From Streptomyces sp. TLI_171 (lineage in GTDB: Bacteria > Actinomycetota > Actinomycetes > Streptomycetales > Streptomycetaceae): DNA of 64,000 bases. Position 1 is the first letter of the stretch, and every line of letters begins with the position of its first letter. Shown piece after piece: positions 23,817-32,289 of the stretch. Below the pieces are notes generated by a model. It had not been told where the DNA came from. It worked only from the letters and a program-made list of their open reading frames with translations, and made no database searches. Location: NCBI RefSeq assembly GCF_003610255.1, contig NZ_RAPS01000001.1, positions 7,281,001 to 7,345,000 on the forward strand, in the 5' to 3' direction. A program made the translations under genes and the position numbers.

Positions 23817-25136
23817 TCAGGAGGCGGAGGCGGCAGCGGAGGCGACGGCAGCGGCGGTGACCGCCCGGCCGATCGCGGCGACGTCCCGGTCCGTGGAGAT
23901 GTACGGCGGCATGGTGTAGATCAGGTCGCGGAACGGCCGCAGCCACACCCCGTGCTCGGCGGCGGCGGCCGTCGCCGCCGCCATGTCCACGGGCGCCGCG
24001 AGCTGGACCACGCCGATCGCGCCGAGCACCCGCACGTCCGCGACCCCCGGCTGCTGCGCGCACGGGGCCAGCGCGGTGTGCAGGGTGGACTCCAGGCGCT
24101 TGACCTCGGTGCGCCAGTCCTGCCGCAGCAGCAGGTCGATCGAGGCGTTGGCGACGGCGGCGGCCAGCGGGTTGCCCATGAACGTCGGCCCGTGCGCCAG
24201 CACCGGGACCTCGCCGCGCGAGATGCCCTCGGCGATCCGGGAGGTGCACAGCGTGGCGGCCATGGTGAGGTAGCCGCCGGTCAGCGCCTTGCCGAGGCAC
24301 ATCACGTCGGGCGAGACGCCGGCGTGGTCGGCGGCGAAGAGCTCGCCGGTGCGGCCGAAGCCGGTGGCGATCTCGTCGAAGACCAGCAGCACGTCGTGCG
24401 CGTCACACAGCTCGCGCAGGGCGGTCAGGTAATCGGGGGAGTGGAAGCGCATTCCGCCCGCGCCCTGCACCACCGGCTCGACGATCACCGCGGCCAGCTC
24501 GCCCGCGTGACGCTCGATCAGATCGGCCAGGTGCGCCACGTACTCCGGGTCGGCCGGCGCGTCGTACCCGGCGGGCGGCTCGGCGGCGAACAGCTGCCGG
24601 GGCAGCACCCCGCCCCACAGCTGGTGCATCCCGCCCTCGGGGTCGCACACCGACATCGGGTGGAAGGTGTCGCCGTGGTAGCCGCCGCGCCAGGTCAGCA
24701 CCCGCCGCTTCTCCGGGCGGCCGACCGACTGCCAGTACTGCAGGCACATCTTCAACGCGACCTCGACCGACACCGAACCGGAGTCGGCGAGGAACACGTG
24801 CTGCAGCGGCTCCGGCGTCAACTCCACCAGCCGGGACGCCAGTTCGACGGCCGGACGGTGCGTCAGGCCGCCGAACATGACATGGCTCATCGAGTCGAGC
24901 TGCCCGCGCACGGCGGCGTCCAGCTCGGGGTGCCGGTACCCGTGGATCGCCGCCCACCAGGACGACATGCCGTCGATCAACTCGTCGTGCCCGCCGACCG
25001 GTTCGGCCAGCCGCAGGCGCACGCCCGCGGCCGACTCGACCAGGAACGGCCGGACCGTGCCCGGCATCGGACCGTACGGGTGCCAGACGTGTGCCCGGTC
25101 CAGGTCGAGCAGCTGAGCGGCGTCCACCGGGCCCAT
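23817..25136 (-). CDS. bioA: Adenosylmethionine-8-amino-7-oxononanoate aminotransferase
   Basis: A PLP-dependent transaminase making 7,8-diaminopelargonate with SAM as amino donor. The 439-residue protein shows HVWHPYGPM at the N terminus, DGMSSWWAAIHGYRHPEL, the PLP phosphate region RRVLTWRGGYHGDT, LLVFDEIATGFGRTG, and the Schiff-base lysine in LGKALTGGYL. The C-terminal 15 residues are almost only Ala, Ser, Val and Thr. Its ATG overlaps the bioB stop by one base (TGATG), a coupled pair. Confidence 0.95.
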   Translation of the reverse strand: MGPVDAAQLLDLDRAHVWHPYGPMPGTVRPFLVESAAGVRLRLAEPVGGHDELIDGMSSWWAAIHGYRHPELDAAVRGQLDSMSHVMFGGLTHRPAVELASRLVELTPEPLQHVFLADSGSVSVEVALKMCLQYWQSVGRPEKRRVLTWRGGYHGDTFHPMSVCDPEGGMHQLWGGVLPRQLFAAEPPAGYDAPADPEYVAHLADLIERHAGELAAVIVEPVVQGAGGMRFHSPDYLTALRELCDAHDVLLVFDEIATGFGRTGELFAADHAGVSPDVMCLGKALTGGYLTMAATLCTSRIAEGISRGEVPVLAHGPTFMGNPLAAAVANASIDLLLRQDWRTEVKRLESTLHTALAPCAQQPGVADVRVLGAIGVVQLAAPVDMAAATAAAAEHGVWLRPFRDLIYTMPPYISTDRDVAAIGRAVTAAAVASAAASAS

Positions 25137-26383
25137 CAGGCGTTCGGGGCCAGCTCGGTGCCCGCACCGCGACGGCGCACCCGCACCAGGTCGGTGCGTG
25201 CCTCGTCGGCCTCGGCGACCGCGTCCGCGTCCTGCTCCTGCGGGGCGGCGGCGTGACCGCCGCACGGGCCGCACGCGCCCGTCCCGCAACCGCCCGCGCC
25301 GTGCGCGTCCTCGCCCGCGGAGGCGTGGCCGCCGCAGGGGGAGGAGGCCGCCGCGGAGCCGCAGCCGCCGCCCGCGTGCACGCGGTGGCCGGGCAGGGTG
25401 GTCTGGTCGGCGCCCTCCACCTCGAAGCCGGCGTCCTTGATCATGTCGAGGTCGGCCTGGCCGGCCTGGCCCTCGCTGGTCAGGTAGTCGCCCAGGAAGA
25501 TCGAGTTGGCGATGTGCAGGCCGAGCGGCTGCATCGACCGCAGGTGCACCTCGCGGCCGCCGGCGATCCGCACCTCGATGTCCGGGCAGACGAACCGGAC
25601 CATCGCCAGGATGCGCAGGCAGCGCTGCGGAGTGAGGTTCCACTCCTCCGCCAGCGGGGTGCCCTCGAACGGGATCAGGAAGTTCACCGGCACCGAGTCC
25701 GGGTCCAGCTCGCGCAGCGCGAACGCCACGTCGACCAGGTCCGCGTCGCTCTCGCCCATGCCCGCGATCAGGCCCGAGCAGGCCGACAGGCCGGCGCCGT
25801 GCGCCTTGGTGACGGTGTCCACCCGGTCCGCGTAGGTGTGGGTGGTGGTGATCTCGCCGTAGGTGCTCTCGGAGGTGTTCAGGTTGTGGTTGTACGCGTC
25901 CGCGCCGGCCGCCTTCAGGCGCTCCGCCTGATTGTCCGACAGCAGGCCCAGGCAGGCGCACACCTCGACGGTCTCGTCCGCGTCCTTGATCGCCGCGATG
26001 GTGTCGGCCACCCGGTCGATGTCACGGTCCGTCGGCCCGCGCCCGCTGGCCACCAGGCAGACCCGCTTCGCGCCGCCCGCGACACCCGCCGCGGCCGCCT
26101 CCGCGGCCTGGTCCGGCTTCAGCCAGGTGTACTTGAGGATCTCCGCCTTCGAACCGAGGCGCTGCGAACAGTACGAGCAGTCCTCCGGGCACAGCCCGCT
26201 CTTCAGGTTCACCAGGTAGTTGAGCTTCACCCGGCGGCCGAACCACTGGCGGCGCACCCGGCCGGCGGCCGCGACCACGTCCAGCAGTTGGTCGTCGGTG
26301 GTGGCCAGAACGGCCAGCGCCTCCTCCCGGGTGGGCAGTTCCCGGCGAAGGCCCTTGTCGGTGAGGATGTCGAGGAGGTCCAT
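25136..26383 (-). CDS. bioB: Biotin synthase with Cys/His-rich tail
   Basis: A radical-SAM sulfur insertion enzyme, the last step of biotin synthesis. The CX3CX2C cluster ligands are Cys65, Cys69 and Cys72 (CPEDCSYCSQR). YNHNLNTSES, the GMGES region and IEVRIAGGREVHLR are typical BioB. The core ends near residue 330, the usual family length. An 84-residue extension follows, of which 332-377 is rich in Gly, Cys (five) and His (five), with repeated CGGH units. Similar tails are seen in other actinomycete BioB proteins, but their role is unknown to me. First gene of bioB-bioA-bioD-ATP-grasp; bioF is not in the window. Confidence 0.95.
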   Translation of the reverse strand: MDLLDILTDKGLRRELPTREEALAVLATTDDQLLDVVAAAGRVRRQWFGRRVKLNYLVNLKSGLCPEDCSYCSQRLGSKAEILKYTWLKPDQAAEAAAAGVAGGAKRVCLVASGRGPTDRDIDRVADTIAAIKDADETVEVCACLGLLSDNQAERLKAAGADAYNHNLNTSESTYGEITTTHTYADRVDTVTKAHGAGLSACSGLIAGMGESDADLVDVAFALRELDPDSVPVNFLIPFEGTPLAEEWNLTPQRCLRILAMVRFVCPDIEVRIAGGREVHLRSMQPLGLHIANSIFLGDYLTSEGQAGQADLDMIKDAGFEVEGADQTTLPGHRVHAGGGCGSAAASSPCGGHASAGEDAHGAGGCGTGACGPCGGHAAAPQEQDADAVAEADEARTDLVRVRRRGAGTELAPNA

Positions 26384-26641
26384 GGGCCCGATCCTGCCCG
26401 GGCGGCCTCGGTATTCGCCAGAGGGAACACACCAGAAGATCGCAAGCGGAGTGTGCGGGTTGTCACAAGTAACCGTCTGACCTGCGCAGACACCGCCCTA
26501 GGGGCCCCGGCAGGGGCCCTGCGGGTGCTGGAGACATTCCTCACACAACGTAGTGGCACGCACTACCGGCCGTGCCTGACGCCCCGTCGGCCCCTCCGCG
26601 GGCGGCGCGGAACCACACCCACGACAGGAGGAGGACCCCGG

Positions 26642-27172
26642 ATGACCGTGGAGTTCCGCCACTTCACCGCCCTGGCGCCGGAGACCCGGCGGGCGCTGCT
26701 GGACGTGTACGCCGAGGTGCGGGCGCCCCTGCTCCACGAACCGAACTACCGGGTCGAGGCCTTCACCGACCGCCTCGACCGGCACCTCGCGGACGCCGGC
26801 TTCGCACTCGTGCTCGGCTTCGACGGCGCCGCGCCGATCGGCTACGCCTACGGCAACACCGTCGAGGCCGACGACCGGTACTGGCAGCGGATGGCCGAGC
26901 CCCTGCCGGACGGCTTCACCGCCACGCCCGTGCTGGCGATCAAGGAGATCGGCGTCCGCGCACCCTGGCGGGGGACGGGTGCGGCGCGGCGGATGCACGA
27001 CGCGCTGCTGGCGGGCCGCGCCGAGAGCCGGGTCATGCTGATGGTCAACCCGCTGGCGGGCGACGGCAAGGTGCGTCGACTGTACGAAAGCTGGGGCTAC
27101 ACCCCGTTCAACTCGCAACCGGCGTCGGCGGTTTCGCCGGAGCTGACGGTCATGATCCGACCGACGTCCTGA
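26642..27172 (+). CDS. GNAT-family N-acetyltransferase
   Basis: A 176-residue acetyltransferase-like protein. The acetyl-CoA loop region is IKEIGVRAPWRGTGAARRMHDALL (about 100-122), preceded by GYAYGNTVEADDRYW and followed by NPLAGDGKVRRLYESWGYTPF. The substrate is unknown. The ATG at 26642 has AGGAGGAGG upstream. It diverges from bioB across about 260 bases in which I see no clear biotin operator. Confidence 0.82.
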   Translation: MTVEFRHFTALAPETRRALLDVYAEVRAPLLHEPNYRVEAFTDRLDRHLADAGFALVLGFDGAAPIGYAYGNTVEADDRYWQRMAEPLPDGFTATPVLAIKEIGVRAPWRGTGAARRMHDALLAGRAESRVMLMVNPLAGDGKVRRLYESWGYTPFNSQPASAVSPELTVMIRPTS

Positions 27173-27203
27173 CCCCCGTCCAGGCTGCCGAACGGCGGGG
27201 GTC
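27171..27203. terminator. Bidirectional terminator-like hairpin
   Basis: Arms GACCCCCG and CGGGGGTC (8 bp, 17-base loop) between the convergent GNAT and membrane-protein genes. Confidence 0.5.
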
Positions 27204-27215
27204 GCCGGCGGGCGG

Positions 27216-27737
27216 TCAGGCGGGACGGGGGCCGACTGCTTCCGAGCCCTCCCGGGCCACCCGGTCGGCCAGCTCGGCGGCGGCCACGGCGGCCGCCCTG
27301 GCGCGGCGGCTGCGGAGGACGACCACCGCGGTGGCCGGCGCCGTGCCGACGGCGGCCGTCACCGCCCAGTGCGGCCGGCCCGTCAGCTCCAGGGCCAGCC
27401 ACTGGCACGCCACGGCGACGCCCATGACGATCCCGACCACCAGCATGACCACGGCGAACAGGCCGATCGGATCGGCGTTCCCCTTCAGGACCCACGGCGA
27501 GTCGCCGCGCCCGTCGAGGGTCGGATCGCCGGTGCCCAGCCACCGCACCCGGATCCGCACCGGCACTCGGTCCGGCCCCGCCACCTCGACGTGCTCGGCC
27601 AGCCCACCGCGCTCGCCCCGCGCCCACGCCCTGCGCTGCATCGCCATCGCCCCGGGCAGCGCCCGGGCGGCGAACTCCCGGTCCTGGGCCAGGTGCGCGT
27701 CGCGGTCCGGGGCGGCCGGGTTTCCGGAGGAATCCAT
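27216..27737 (-). CDS. Two-helix membrane protein of unknown function
   Basis: A 173-residue protein. The N-terminal 90 residues are soluble and charged (RIRVRWLGTGDPTL region). They are followed by two membrane segments, GLFAVVMLVVGIVMGVAVA and TAAVGTAPATAVVVL, and a basic, Ala-rich cytoplasmic tail. The ATG at 27737 is preferred to upstream starts because a TACGAT -10 box lies exactly seven bases before it. No family recognised. Confidence 0.65.
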   Translation of the reverse strand: MDSSGNPAAPDRDAHLAQDREFAARALPGAMAMQRRAWARGERGGLAEHVEVAGPDRVPVRIRVRWLGTGDPTLDGRGDSPWVLKGNADPIGLFAVVMLVVGIVMGVAVACQWLALELTGRPHWAVTAAVGTAPATAVVVLRSRRARAAAVAAAELADRVAREGSEAVGPRPA

Positions 27738-27744
27738 GATCGGC

Positions 27745-27750
27745 ATCGTA
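27745..27750 (-). promoter_or_regulatory. -10 box of leaderless membrane-protein gene
   Basis: TACGAT on the minus strand, seven bases before the ATG at 27737. Confidence 0.5.
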
Positions 27751-27772
27751 CGGCGGTCCTGACGGGCCATCA

Positions 27773-28762
27773 ATGGCTGAACGGAGAGCTCCCGGCAGGG
27801 GCTGTGCGGGCCGGGTGAGTGACGTCGCCGGGGCTGGGTATTCGGCGGGAGTGCGCACCGGAGCCGGTGCGGTGAAGGGGGCGGCGGTGGGCGGACAGCG
27901 AGCCGACTCGGCAGGCGCCGAGCGCGGACCGGCGGCAGCGGCGGGCGGGCGACGGAGCCCGCGGCAGCCGGACGAAGGACGCGGTCCGGCGACCCCGACC
28001 GTGGCGAGGAACAGGAGACAGGTGAGGACCGCGAGGACCGATGAGAGCGCGAACAGCGGGGACGGCGCGAGTCCGGAGCAGCCGTCGAAGCCGGCGGCGC
28101 CGGTGCGGGCCGTGAACGCCCTGGGCGCCCCGAAGGCGACGAGCACCGGCAAGGCCGCGGGCAGCGGGAAGGCGGCGAGTGCCGGGAAGGCGGCGAGGGC
28201 GTCCAGGCCGCCCAAGGCGGACGCGACGCCGAAGGGTGCGAAGCCGGTCGAAGCGCCCGAGGCGGAGACCCGGAAGGCCGGCGGGTCCAGGGCGCCGTTC
28301 CTGCGCCGGGGCGGTCTGCTGGCCACCGTGGTGCGCAGCCTGATCCTGCTGGCCGGGCTGGTGCTGACGGTGGTGTTCGCGGTGGCGCTGGCCCGGGTGA
28401 CGCTGGTGCCGGAGCCGGCCGCCCGGAACCTGGTGCACCCCAACTTCCGGCTCGGGGCGTCGCTGCGGGGCTACCTGGACCAGCCCGCCGTCCGGGCGGC
28501 GATCCAACAGGTCGGCGGGAACGTCCTGTTGGGCGCGCCGTTCGGGGTACTGCTGCCGGTGCTGTTCCCCAGGATGCGGAGCGTGCTGGCCGCGACCGCG
28601 CTGACCGCGCTGGTCATGGTGACCGTGGAGGCCGCCCAGGGGTTCCTGGTGGTCGGCCGGGCCTTCGACGTCGACGACGTCGTCCTGAACACCGCGGGCG
28701 CCCTGCTCGGCCACCTGCTGCTGGGCCGCCGGCTCGGCCGCGCCCTGTACCGGCCGAGCTGA
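27773..28762 (+). CDS. VanZ-like membrane protein with disordered N terminus
   Basis: A 329-residue protein if the first ATG is used. Residues 1 to about 175 are low-complexity, rich in Ala, Gly, Lys, Pro and Arg, with a run of lysine-alanine units such as GKAAGSGKAASAGKAA. The rest has about four membrane segments and the VanZ signature: NVLLGAPFGVLLPVLFP, then VEAAQGFLVVGRAFDVDDVV and NTAGALLGHLL. VanZ-like proteins are widespread in streptomycetes; a role in glycopeptide tolerance is known only for VanZ itself. The start is uncertain: GTG 27851 after GGCGGGA is an alternative that shortens the disordered region. Confidence 0.75.
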   Translation: MAERRAPGRGCAGRVSDVAGAGYSAGVRTGAGAVKGAAVGGQRADSAGAERGPAAAAGGRRSPRQPDEGRGPATPTVARNRRQVRTARTDESANSGDGASPEQPSKPAAPVRAVNALGAPKATSTGKAAGSGKAASAGKAARASRPPKADATPKGAKPVEAPEAETRKAGGSRAPFLRRGGLLATVVRSLILLAGLVLTVVFAVALARVTLVPEPAARNLVHPNFRLGASLRGYLDQPAVRAAIQQVGGNVLLGAPFGVLLPVLFPRMRSVLAATALTALVMVTVEAAQGFLVVGRAFDVDDVVLNTAGALLGHLLLGRRLGRALYRPS

Positions 28763-29105
28763 GGACCACGACGGAGACGGAGGAGGAGGCGGGGACGGTC
28801 CTGCCGGTGCGGGCGGGGTGTGGACCGTGGTGCAGGCGCCCGGCAGGGCGGTCAGCGCGACCGTCGCTGCGCCGCCCACCGTCGTGCGCCGCGCACCGTC
28901 CTGCGCCGCCCCACCAACGCCGTCCCCGGTCGCCCGCCCGGCCACGGGCCGGGCCACGCGTGCCGACCGGGCGCCCTCCGGTCCGGGGCCGGGGTGCCTC
29001 GTCCGGGGCGGGGCGGGCGGACCGTGGTGATCAGTCCTGACCCGCCGTGCTTGCACGTCCGACCCGGCGGCAACACCGTCCGATCAGATGCTTACAATCT
29101 GCGCC
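28763..29105. other. Intergenic gap
   Basis: 343 bases between two same-strand genes. Apart from the -10 box at 29093-29098 I see no gene, hairpin or repeat that stands out from the GC-rich background. Confidence 0.4.
29093..29098 (+). promoter_or_regulatory. -10 box of leaderless membrane-anchored protein gene
   Basis: TACAAT, the closest match to consensus in the window, seven bases before the ATG at 29106. Confidence 0.55.
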
Positions 29106-29834
29106 ATGACCATCCAGCAGGACGCACCCGCGGGCGAACCACGCCCGCCGGCGGGGCACCGGGCCGTCGGCGAGCGGCGGCGCCTGGCCGCGCTGTGGGG
29201 TGTCGTCGCGGTCCTCGCCGCCGGCGGGGTCTGGGTGGTCGCCACGCCGCACCACAAGGACGGCACGCCGGGGGCGACGCCGAGCGGCAGCGGGACGGCC
29301 GCCGCGGTGCTGCCGGGTCAGCCCGCGCCGCCGCTGACGGAGTCCCAGTCCTTCAACGCCGAGCGGTACTTCCCGGTCCAGCGCGCCTACGACTTGGAGG
29401 CCTACCGGGCGCACCGGACGGCCGCCCGGGACGGCGCGGACTGCCTCGCGGTGCAGCGCGACAAGGCCCACGACGTCCTGGACGCCCTGGACTGCAAGGG
29501 GTGGCTTGGCATCGCGCTCACCCGCACCGACCCGGCCGTGATCACCAGCGTCACGGTGCTCCGGTTCGCCGACGCGGCCGCGGCAGCCAAGGCCGTGCAA
29601 GCCGTCCGCGACCACGCTGCCGCCTTCGAATTCACCTACCCGGACGGGCTGTTCGCCCCCGCCGAGGGGGTCAAGCCGATGGCCGCGACCCGGGTCGACC
29701 TGGTCGGCCACCACATCACGCTGACCGTCTCCCGGTACGCCGACCAGCGCACCGGCAACGGGCCCGACGGGGTGCTCACCGACAGCACCCGCTACGCCGC
29801 TTCGCTGGCCGGCCAGCCGTTCATGTGGATGTAG
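29106..29834 (+). CDS. Membrane-anchored hypothetical protein
   Basis: A 242-residue protein with a cytoplasmic N terminus, one membrane helix (LAALWGVVAVLAAGGVWVVA, about 28-47), a Gly/Ser/Pro linker, and an extracytoplasmic domain from about 80. The domain has two cysteines (ADCLAV, LDCKGW) that could form a disulfide, and alternating strand/helix text such as ITSVTVLRFADAAAAAKAVQ. No known family. Its last 14 bases overlap the convergent MFS gene. Confidence 0.7.
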   Translation: MTIQQDAPAGEPRPPAGHRAVGERRRLAALWGVVAVLAAGGVWVVATPHHKDGTPGATPSGSGTAAAVLPGQPAPPLTESQSFNAERYFPVQRAYDLEAYRAHRTAARDGADCLAVQRDKAHDVLDALDCKGWLGIALTRTDPAVITSVTVLRFADAAAAAKAVQAVRDHAAAFEFTYPDGLFAPAEGVKPMAATRVDLVGHHITLTVSRYADQRTGNGPDGVLTDSTRYAASLAGQPFMWM

Positions 29835-31044
29835 CCGCTCCGGTGGGCGCGGGGCGCTCGGCGGTGCGGTGCATCCAGAGCGCGGCGGCCGCCGCCGGGA
29901 GCGCCGCGAGCGCGAACACCGCGGCCGCGCCGAGCGGCAGCGCCAACCCGCCCAGCACACTGCCCGCACCGATGCCCAGGTAGATGGCGGAGGCGTTCAG
30001 CGACACCACCAGCGGGCCCTGCTCCGGCGCGGCCGCCAGCAGCCGGTGCTGCTGCGGCGGGGTCTGGCACCAGCTGCTCGCACCCCACCCGAACACCGGC
30101 AGCGCCACCGCGAAGGCCGCCGCCCCGTGCACCTGCTCGGCCGCCAGCGCCGCCAGGACCGTGAACGCAGCCGCCATCAGCAGGTAGCCCGCCGTCAGCA
30201 CCGGCACCGGCCCGACCCGGTCCGTCCACCGCCCGGCCAGCGCGTTGCCGACCACCGCGCCCGCCCCGTAGAGCAGCAGCGCCGCCACCACGGCCGCCCG
30301 TCCCGACACCCCGACCGCCGCCAGCATCGGGACGCTGTACGAGTACGGCAGGTAGCAGGCGGCCATCCCGAGCACCGTCAGCGGCAGGACGCGCAGCACG
30401 CCGGGGCGGCGCAGCGCCGCCGCCCTGGTGCGCAGCGAGACCGGCGCGGTGCCCGGAAGTCGAGGCAGCGTCAGGCGGACCGTGAGCGCGCACACCGCTG
30501 TCAGTGCGGCCACCGCGCCGAGCGCTGCCCGCCAGCCCAGGCCGACGGCGGCCACCCGGCCGAGCGGCACCCCGAGCGCCGTCGCCGCCGTCAGGCCGCC
30601 GATCACCACCGCCAGCGCCCGGCCGCGCAGTTCGGGCCGGACCACGGTGGCGGCCGCCGCGCCCGCGGTCGGGGTGAACGCGGCCGCGCCGAGCGCCGCC
30701 AGCAGCCGACCGGCGAGCAGCGTCGGGTAGTTCGGTGCGAGCGCGGTCAGCGCGTTGGCGACCGCGAGCACCAGCAGCGCCGCCACCAGCAGGGTGCGGC
30801 GCGGCAGCCGGGCGGTGGCGACGGCGAGCAACGGAGAGGCGAGCGCGTACCCGGCGGCGAACAGGCTGACCGACTGGCCCGCCGCCGCCGTCGACACGTG
30901 CAGTGAGGCCGCGACGGCGGGCAGGAACCCGGCCGTGACGAAGGCGTCGGTGCCGACGGCGAAGGTGCCGAGCGCGAGCACGGCGGCCGGGCGCAGGCCG
31001 TGGGCGGTGCCGGTCGGAGCGGGGGCAGTCAGGGGGCGGGGCAC
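29821..31044 (-). CDS. MFS transporter (drug-efflux type)
   Basis: A 407-residue, 12-helix exporter of the major facilitator superfamily. It shows the DHA1-like motifs: GTDAFVTAGFLPAVAASLHVS in helix 1, SPLLAVATARLPRRTLL (motif A) after helix 2, and GAAAFTPTAGAAAATVV in helix 5 where motif C sits. The substrate is unknown. GTG at 31044 with GAGGAG upstream. A 23-bp operator-like sequence before it (31069-31091) is matched before the adjacent Rrf2 regulator gene, so regulation by that protein is likely. Confidence 0.88.
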   Translation of the reverse strand: MPRPLTAPAPTGTAHGLRPAAVLALGTFAVGTDAFVTAGFLPAVAASLHVSTAAAGQSVSLFAAGYALASPLLAVATARLPRRTLLVAALLVLAVANALTALAPNYPTLLAGRLLAALGAAAFTPTAGAAAATVVRPELRGRALAVVIGGLTAATALGVPLGRVAAVGLGWRAALGAVAALTAVCALTVRLTLPRLPGTAPVSLRTRAAALRRPGVLRVLPLTVLGMAACYLPYSYSVPMLAAVGVSGRAAVVAALLLYGAGAVVGNALAGRWTDRVGPVPVLTAGYLLMAAAFTVLAALAAEQVHGAAAFAVALPVFGWGASSWCQTPPQQHRLLAAAPEQGPLVVSLNASAIYLGIGAGSVLGGLALPLGAAAVFALAALPAAAAALWMHRTAERPAPTGAATST

Positions 31045-31068
31045 GGGGGCGGCTCCTCGGGAGAGGTA

Positions 31069-31091
31069 TTCGGGATGTCTGATGTCCAGAA
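31069..31091. promoter_or_regulatory. Rrf2 operator before the MFS gene
   Basis: Imperfect inverted repeat TTCGGGAT-N7-GTCCAGAA; matches 31656-31678 in both arms. Confidence 0.6.
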
Positions 31092-31165
31092 TTGGCGCAG
31101 CGGGCCGGGCGACGGCCAGTTCGGACCGTTCAGATGCGGCGGGCGGCTGGGGCGGCCGGGGCGGC

Positions 31166-31654
31166 TCAGGCGGTGCCGGCGAGGCGGGCGTAGTTGGCCC
31201 GGACGCGGGCCACGGAGGCCGCCGGGGTGGCCGCCGCCAGGTCGGCGACGGTCTGCCGGGTGAGTTCGCGCCGCCAGGCCAGCTCGGCGCGGCGCATCGC
31301 GGTGGCGACGCCGCACGGCTGCGCGAACTCGCGCGGGCCGGCCCCCTCGGCGGACGCGCCCTGCTGTCGGATCTCGGCGCACGCGAACAACGGGTCGGGG
31401 CCCTCGACGGCGGCCACCACGTCCATCATGGTGATCCGCTCCGGCCCGCGGGCCAGCCGGACGCCGCCGCGCGGGCCGGGGGTGGACGTCAACAGGCCCG
31501 CCCGGGTGAGGCGCTGCAGCACCTTGTTGAGGTACGTCGGCGACAGCTCGAACATCGCGGCCAGCCGCGCCGAGGGCACCGGCTCGGCCCCGCCCACCCA
31601 GGTCAGGGTGAGGCAGCAGTGCACGCCCCACTCGACGCCTTCACTCGTCCGCAT
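31166..31654 (-). CDS. Rrf2-family transcriptional regulator
   Basis: A 162-residue Rrf2 protein: winged helix with SARLAAMFELSPTYLNKVLQRLTRAG and the wing PGPRGGVRLAR, then ITMMDVVAAVEGPDPLFAC. Cysteines occur in the CAEIRQQG and AQPCGV region, in the area where iron-sulfur Rrf2 members such as IscR, NsrR or RsrR keep their ligands. Their spacing does not match any of these exactly, so the signal could be thiol, redox or cluster based. The ATG at 31654 is fixed by a TAGCAT box seven bases upstream. It shares its operator with the MFS gene. Confidence 0.85.
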   Translation of the reverse strand: MRTSEGVEWGVHCCLTLTWVGGAEPVPSARLAAMFELSPTYLNKVLQRLTRAGLLTSTPGPRGGVRLARGPERITMMDVVAAVEGPDPLFACAEIRQQGASAEGAGPREFAQPCGVATAMRRAELAWRRELTRQTVADLAAATPAASVARVRANYARLAGTA

Positions 31655-31655
31655 A

Positions 31656-31678
31656 TTCAGGATGCTAGCTATCCAGAA
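31656..31678. promoter_or_regulatory. Rrf2 operator overlapping its own leaderless promoter
   Basis: TTCAGGAT-N7-ATCCAGAA (7 of 8 arm positions symmetric). The minus-strand -10 box TAGCAT (31662-31667) lies inside it, seven bases before the ATG at 31654, so binding would block transcription. Confidence 0.6.
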
Positions 31679-31718
31679 CCCCGGAGCGCCAGTCCCTCCG
31701 GTACCGGCCGACGGCCCG

Positions 31719-32186
31719 TCAGTCCTCCAACTGCTGCCGGATCCGCCGGGAGGGCGTGAAGGCGTACAGGTCGAGGATCGGCGGGAGGTCGGCCAGGCCG
31801 GGGCCGCCCGCCTCGATCCAGGCCGCTATGTCGCCCGCGGCATCACGGTCGTTGACCAGCCCCAGCCAGACCGGGCGGCCGCCGGCCCGGCGACCCTCGG
31901 CGGAGGGCTGAACCACCATCACATTGCCGTGCTCGCAGGCGTCCAGGCACGGCACGGGCCGGACCTGGGCCAGGTCGGCGACGACCGTGCGCAGCTCGGC
32001 GAGCTGCGCCGCGTGGTCGATCCCCGGGATCTTCGCGGTGCCGCAGCAGCAGCCCCGGCAGACCGTCACGGTGCAGCGCGCGGCCGCCCCCTGGGCGGGC
32101 ACCGCTGCGGCCGCCTCCCGGCGGGTGCGGCGGCTCACCGGACGGCCCCGGGGCGCGGCTGCGGACGGAACTGCGGTGCGGGGCAA
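31719..32186 (-). CDS. Thioredoxin-fold [2Fe-2S] ferredoxin-like protein
   Basis: A 155-residue protein. Cysteine pattern CTVTVCRGCCCGT (about 38-50) and CLDACEHGNVMVV (about 80-92) is that of thioredoxin-like [2Fe-2S] ferredoxins. The family spacing of the cluster ligands is visible, with an extra CCC. It would be an electron carrier in the cytoplasm. A GTG about 50 bases downstream (VSRRTRREAAA) could be the real start, which would drop a disordered N terminus. It has no obvious redox partner next door. The stop codon is part of a one-mismatch stop-codon palindrome (31709-31721). Confidence 0.75.
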   Translation of the reverse strand: MPRTAVPSAAAPRGRPVSRRTRREAAAAVPAQGAAARCTVTVCRGCCCGTAKIPGIDHAAQLAELRTVVADLAQVRPVPCLDACEHGNVMVVQPSAEGRRAGGRPVWLGLVNDRDAAGDIAAWIEAGGPGLADLPPILDLYAFTPSRRIRQQLED

Positions 32187-32289
32187 CCGAGAGCGGCGGA
32201 CGGCATGACGGGGCGGCCCCTTCGAACGATCATGGTGGCGGACCGCACCACCCTACCCACCGCCCCGGTCCTCCCGTCGCCCGCGCGCC

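Noticed and set aside
26490..26535. GC-rich palindrome CAGGG-G-CCCTG considered as terminator or biotin operator
   Set aside because: It lies between divergent genes, so no terminator is needed, and it does not resemble known BirA or BioQ sites.
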